NCBI GenBank assembly: GCA_039185015.1
Contig: JBCDAU010000012.1
Location: 62,001 to 126,000 of the forward strand
DNA: 64,000 bases
Direction: 5' to 3'
DNA from: JBCBSZ01 sp039185015
GTDB lineage: Bacteria; Actinomycetota; Acidimicrobiia; Acidimicrobiales; Poriferisodalaceae
A program made the translations under genes and the position numbers. Every line of letters begins with the position of its first letter. Position 1 is the first letter of the stretch. The notes beneath the pieces were generated by a model. That model was not told the DNA's origin. It did no database searches and saw nothing but the letters and a program-made list of their open reading frames with translations. Positions 61,236 to 64,000 of the stretch are shown here, piece by piece.

Positions 61236-62207
61236 TCAGATGAGGTCGGCGAGCAGGTCGATCGACCGGAGTCGGTGCTCGGCGGTCGGCCCCGGGTGGG
61301 CCGCCATCAACTCGTCGGCGTCGGCGTGCCGGGTGAAGTCGACCAGCTGCTCCCGAAGTGTCGACGGGGACCCGACTGCCGAGTAGGTCATCATCCGCGC
61401 CACCTGACGACCCTGCGGCGACGCGACGAGGGCGTCGAGCTCGTCGGAGGAGAACGTGCGGCCTCTGCCGAGGAAGCGAGCGATGCGCTGCCGCTCGACC
61501 TCGGTCCGCAGTTCGGCGGCCTCTTCCTCTCGGTCGGCGGCGATGACGTTGATCCCGGCGATGACGTGCGGATCGGGTTGCTGCTCGGACGGCTGGAACT
61601 CGGATCGGTAGACCGCCACGGCCTGCTGGAGCGCGTCGGGGGCGAAGTGCGAGGCGAACGCGTACGGCAACCCGAGCACGGCGGCGAGCCGGGCGCCGAA
61701 CAGCGACGAGCCGAGGATGTACAGCGGCACCTCGGACCCGGCGCCGGGGATCGCCGTCACGCCGGGCACGCGGCTCCGGCCTGCGAGGTAGCCCTGGAGC
61801 TCGAGCACGTCGTCGGGGAACCGCTCCGCAGCGGCGGGATCGCGGCGCAGCGCCCGCCAGGTGCGCTGGTCGGTGCCCGGGGCGCGGCCGAGGCCGAGGT
61901 CGATCCGCCCGGGATGGAGCGCGGCCAGGGTGCCGAACTGCTCGGCGATGACCAGCGGGGAGTGGTTCGGGAGCATGATGCCTCCCGAACCGACGCGGAT
62001 CCGTTCGGTCGCTGCGGCCACGTGGGCGATCACGACGCTCGTCGCCGACGACGCGATGGCCTCCATGTTGTGGTGCTCGGCGTACCAGACCCGCCGGTAG
62101 CCGCCGGCCTCGGCGCGACGTGCCGCCTCGACGACCCCGGCCAGGGCGTCGCCGGCGGTCTCATCGGGAGCGATCAGGGCCAGGTCCAGGAGCGACACCT
62201 CGGTCAC
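61236..62207 (-). CDS. LLM-class flavin-dependent oxidoreductase
   Basis: A 323-aa LLM protein of the MsnO8/YhbW-like group: YRRVWYAEHHNMEAIASSATSVVIAHVA, GGIMLPNHSPLVIAEQFGTLAALHPGRIDLGLGRAPGTD, and the YILGSSLFGARLAA strand. It uses FMN-type flavin supplied by a reductase. The GTG at 62207 has a TACGCT element 7 nt upstream. Its stop is 10 nt before the GH13 gene; no functional link is obvious. Confidence 0.92.
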   Translation of the reverse strand: MTEVSLLDLALIAPDETAGDALAGVVEAARRAEAGGYRRVWYAEHHNMEAIASSATSVVIAHVAAATERIRVGSGGIMLPNHSPLVIAEQFGTLAALHPGRIDLGLGRAPGTDQRTWRALRRDPAAAERFPDDVLELQGYLAGRSRVPGVTAIPGAGSEVPLYILGSSLFGARLAAVLGLPYAFASHFAPDALQQAVAVYRSEFQPSEQQPDPHVIAGINVIAADREEEAAELRTEVERQRIARFLGRGRTFSSDELDALVASPQGRQVARMMTYSAVGSPSTLREQLVDFTRHADADELMAAHPGPTAEHRLRSIDLLADLI

Positions 62208-62214
62208 GCTCCCG

Positions 62215-62220
62215 AGCGTA
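62215..62220 (-). promoter_or_regulatory. Leaderless-type -10 element TACGCT
   Basis: On the minus strand TACGCT ends 7 nt before the GTG of the LLM-GH13 operon. Confidence 0.5.
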
Positions 62221-62293
62221 TCCCCGCCGTCTTGGCCGCACCTCGGCAACCGGCGCGATGATCATCGGCCGGGGTCGTCGAGAGGGGACGTTC

Positions 62294-63103
62294 ATGGAGC
62301 TCGGAGCGGGACAGGTCGCGTTCGTGACGGGCGGAGCCAGCGGGATCGGGCTCGGCCTGTGCCACGAGCTGGGCCGCCGAGGTCTGTCGGTGATCGCCGC
62401 CGACATCGAGGCCGAGGCGCTCGGCGCCGCTGTCGACGAGCTGGCCGCGGCGGGGATCGACGCGAAGGGCGCGGTGTGCGACGTCACCTCGATGGAGTCG
62501 GTCCAGGCTGCCGCCGACGAGGCGTTCGCCTGGAAGGGCAACGTCGACGTGCTGTGCAACAACGCCGGCGTCGTCGCGTTCGGCGATGCGTTCTCGTCGC
62601 TCGAGGACTGGAGGTGGGTGATCGACGTCGACCTGTGGGGCGTCGTCCACGGCCTCCACGCCTTCGTTCCACGGATGCGCGAGTCCGGACGACCCGGCCA
62701 CGTCGTGAACACGGCCTCGACCGCCGGCCTGCTCGGCTTCCCGCGGATCGCCTCGTACGTCGCGGCGAAGCACGCCGTGGTCGGGTTGAGTCAGTCGATC
62801 TGGCAGGAGCTGCGACCGACGCCGATCGGTGCGTCGGTGCTCTGTCCCGGTGTCGTGTCGACGAACATCAACACGAGCGAGCGCAACAAGCCCGGTGTCG
62901 AGCCGGGCTCGGTCGAGCTCGAGGAGTTCGGCGCCGACCACCCCGAGCGGATGACCCCGGACGAGGTCGCCGTGATCGTCTGCGACGCCATCGCTGCCGA
63001 CCAGTTCTGGATCCTGCCCCACGAGCACTACGCCCCACAGGCGGTGGCGGCGGCGCAGAGCATCGTCGACAAGGCGTCGCCCGTGCTGCCGCGGATCACC
63101 TGA
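62294..63103 (+). CDS. Short-chain dehydrogenase/reductase (SDR)
   Basis: A 269-aa SDR. TGGASGIG is at 12-19, NNAG follows, the active-site Ser lies in NTASTAG, and Y155-x3-K159 is present. D37 (IAADIEA) suggests NAD use. The long C-terminal stretch (WILPHEHYAPQAVAAAQSIV) is typical of SDRs annotated near steroid or terpenoid genes. The ATG has GAGGGGACG upstream. It is divergent from the LLM operon and ends 17 nt from the convergent hydrolase gene. Confidence 0.92.
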   Translation: MELGAGQVAFVTGGASGIGLGLCHELGRRGLSVIAADIEAEALGAAVDELAAAGIDAKGAVCDVTSMESVQAAADEAFAWKGNVDVLCNNAGVVAFGDAFSSLEDWRWVIDVDLWGVVHGLHAFVPRMRESGRPGHVVNTASTAGLLGFPRIASYVAAKHAVVGLSQSIWQELRPTPIGASVLCPGVVSTNINTSERNKPGVEPGSVELEEFGADHPERMTPDEVAVIVCDAIAADQFWILPHEHYAPQAVAAAQSIVDKASPVLPRIT

Positions 63104-63120
63104 GCGCCGGGCCTCCGGGA

Positions 63121-63867
63121 TCAGCTGAACGCGGCGCCGAACATCGCCAGGGTGGTGGTCCAGCTGGTCTCGGCGGCGTGCTCGTCGTAGGTCGGGTAGC
63201 CGGGCCACGTGTACCCGTGGTCGGCTCCCGCGAAGGTGAGCACCTCGACGTGGTCGAGCTCGGCGACGGCGTCCAGGAACCGCTGGTGCATCTCGATCGA
63301 CTGCACCTGGTCGGCCTCACCGATGCCGAGGTACAGCGGCTGGGCGAGCTGGCCGGCGGTGACGTGCGGCGAGTCCGGCTCGTCGTCGGCGAGGAACGAC
63401 GGATGCCAGCCGGCACCGGCCACCACGCGAGCACCGTCACGCTCCATCGCACGCACCACCGCGCGTGCTCCCAAACAGAACCCGATGACGGCGTAGGGCG
63501 TGTCGTTCGCGACTCCCGCCGCGGCGAGCGCGGCGTGACCGTCGTGCTGGATCCGATCGTCGGTCATCGAGGCGATCCACCCCATGATCGTCGGCCGGGC
63601 ATCGGGGTTCGAGGCCGTGTCCTTCGGCTCGAAGTGCAGGAGTCTCCCGTGGCGATGATGCAGGTCGGGCGTCACGACCCGGTACCCGTGCCCGGCGAGC
63701 CGGGCCATGAACTCCCGGGTCGCGGGCCGGAGGCCAGGGGCGTCGATGTAGTAGAGGACGGTCGGCCAATCGCCGCCGCCTTCGGGCTCGCCGACCGGCC
63801 GGGTGACGACGACGGCCATGTCGCCGTCGTCGGTGCTCGCCTCGATGGTCTCTTCACGCACGTCCAC
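63121..63867 (-). CDS. Dienelactone-hydrolase-family protein
   Basis: A 248-aa alpha/beta hydrolase. The nucleophile Cys131 is in VIGFCLGAR, as in dienelactone hydrolases, and a GADHGYTW segment supplies the catalytic His. It probably hydrolyses a lactone or ester in an aromatic-degradation route. The GTG start has a TAGCGT element 8 nt upstream. No other genes of a chlorocatechol pathway are near. Confidence 0.92.
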   Translation of the reverse strand: MDVREETIEASTDDGDMAVVVTRPVGEPEGGGDWPTVLYYIDAPGLRPATREFMARLAGHGYRVVTPDLHHRHGRLLHFEPKDTASNPDARPTIMGWIASMTDDRIQHDGHAALAAAGVANDTPYAVIGFCLGARAVVRAMERDGARVVAGAGWHPSFLADDEPDSPHVTAGQLAQPLYLGIGEADQVQSIEMHQRFLDAVAELDHVEVLTFAGADHGYTWPGYPTYDEHAAETSWTTTLAMFGAAFS

Positions 63868-63875
63868 GGGACCGG

Positions 63876-63881
63876 ACGCTA
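63876..63881 (-). promoter_or_regulatory. Leaderless-type -10 element TAGCGT
   Basis: On the minus strand TAGCGT ends 8 nt before the GTG of the dienelactone hydrolase gene. The rest of the window to 64000 holds nothing I can support; an ATG at 63993 runs off the end and cannot be judged. Confidence 0.5.
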
Positions 63882-64000
63882 GTTCGCCAGGTCGACGCCG
63901 CGGCCCGGCGAGGTGGTTCGGGGAGGCGAGATCGGCACGCCGGCGGGACGCATCGGGACGCGATCGCCGAATCGCCCCGGTGCTGTGGGACCATGGAGAC

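Overview
The window is very GC-rich, densely coded on both strands, uses many GTG starts, and carries mycothiol-type (DinB-fold) enzymes, LLM flavin oxidoreductases, TetR regulators and a large LuxR (LAL) regulator. This fits an actinomycete of the phylum Actinomycetota. The mix of short-chain dehydrogenases, Rieske, P450, box-pathway and haloalkane dehalogenase genes, with many apparently leaderless genes, suggests class Acidimicrobiia (Ilumatobacter/Iamia-like). That placement is inference; there is no rRNA or other phylogenetic marker here. It looks like a free-living aerobic heterotroph that degrades organic acids, aromatics and halogenated or lipid-like compounds. No rRNA, tRNA, insertion sequence, prophage or CRISPR array was recognised.

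Region by region. 1-4.2 kb: an operon with the 3' part of a fused biotin-dependent acyl-CoA carboxylase, a family III CoA-transferase and an LLM flavoprotein. 4.2-12.3 kb: a SLATT/DUF4231-like membrane protein, a serine beta-lactamase-fold hydrolase, an orphan glycosidase-like barrel protein, thioredoxin, a cupin, a Rieske oxygenase with its ferredoxin, PPK2 and a VOC protein. 12.4-21.7 kb: a TIR-membrane protein, a PPOX-fold protein, a YqeY protein, the helicase HrpA, a TetR-controlled oxidoreductase/VOC pair, and a 2OG-Fe(II) oxygenase. 21.8-29.4 kb: a three-gene membrane-stress module (YqiJ-like OB-fold protein, flotillin, 1616-aa DUF3686-type AAA ATPase), perhaps with a 42-codon leader ORF. 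29.4-35 kb: small genes, a broken GGDEF tail, a secreted hydrolase and a membrane GGDEF-EAL protein.

34.4-42.2 kb: two short-chain dehydrogenases, a mycothiol-type enzyme, a CoA-diphosphatase-like NUDIX protein, a TetR/carotenoid oxygenase divergent pair, a CNNM-type ion transporter preceded by two coupled mini-ORFs, and a desaturase. This stretch is rich in short repeats: a 34-bp perfect palindrome, an 80-bp tandem repeat, 32/33-bp units containing operator-like palindromes, and a four-copy 38-bp array. 42.2-46.2 kb: a PaaX-like regulator divergent from boxC-boxB (aerobic benzoyl-CoA epoxidation). 46.2-52.3 kb: a tiny gene for a peptide made of six KGASWA-type repeats, divergent from a LAL regulator-MFS exporter-P450 operon. 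This is the most unusual locus in the window. 52.3-64 kb: ArsR with an SRPBCC-DinB fusion, TetR divergent from a haloalkane dehalogenase, a PhyH-type dioxygenase, a PEP-mutase/isocitrate-lyase-family enzyme, short-chain dehydrogenases, a P-loop kinase, a GH13 sucrose-phosphorylase-like enzyme with an LLM protein, and a dienelactone hydrolase.

Many transcription-unit-first genes have a -10-like TANNNT (or (C/A)AGACT) hexamer only 6-8 nt before the start codon. This points to widespread leaderless transcription.
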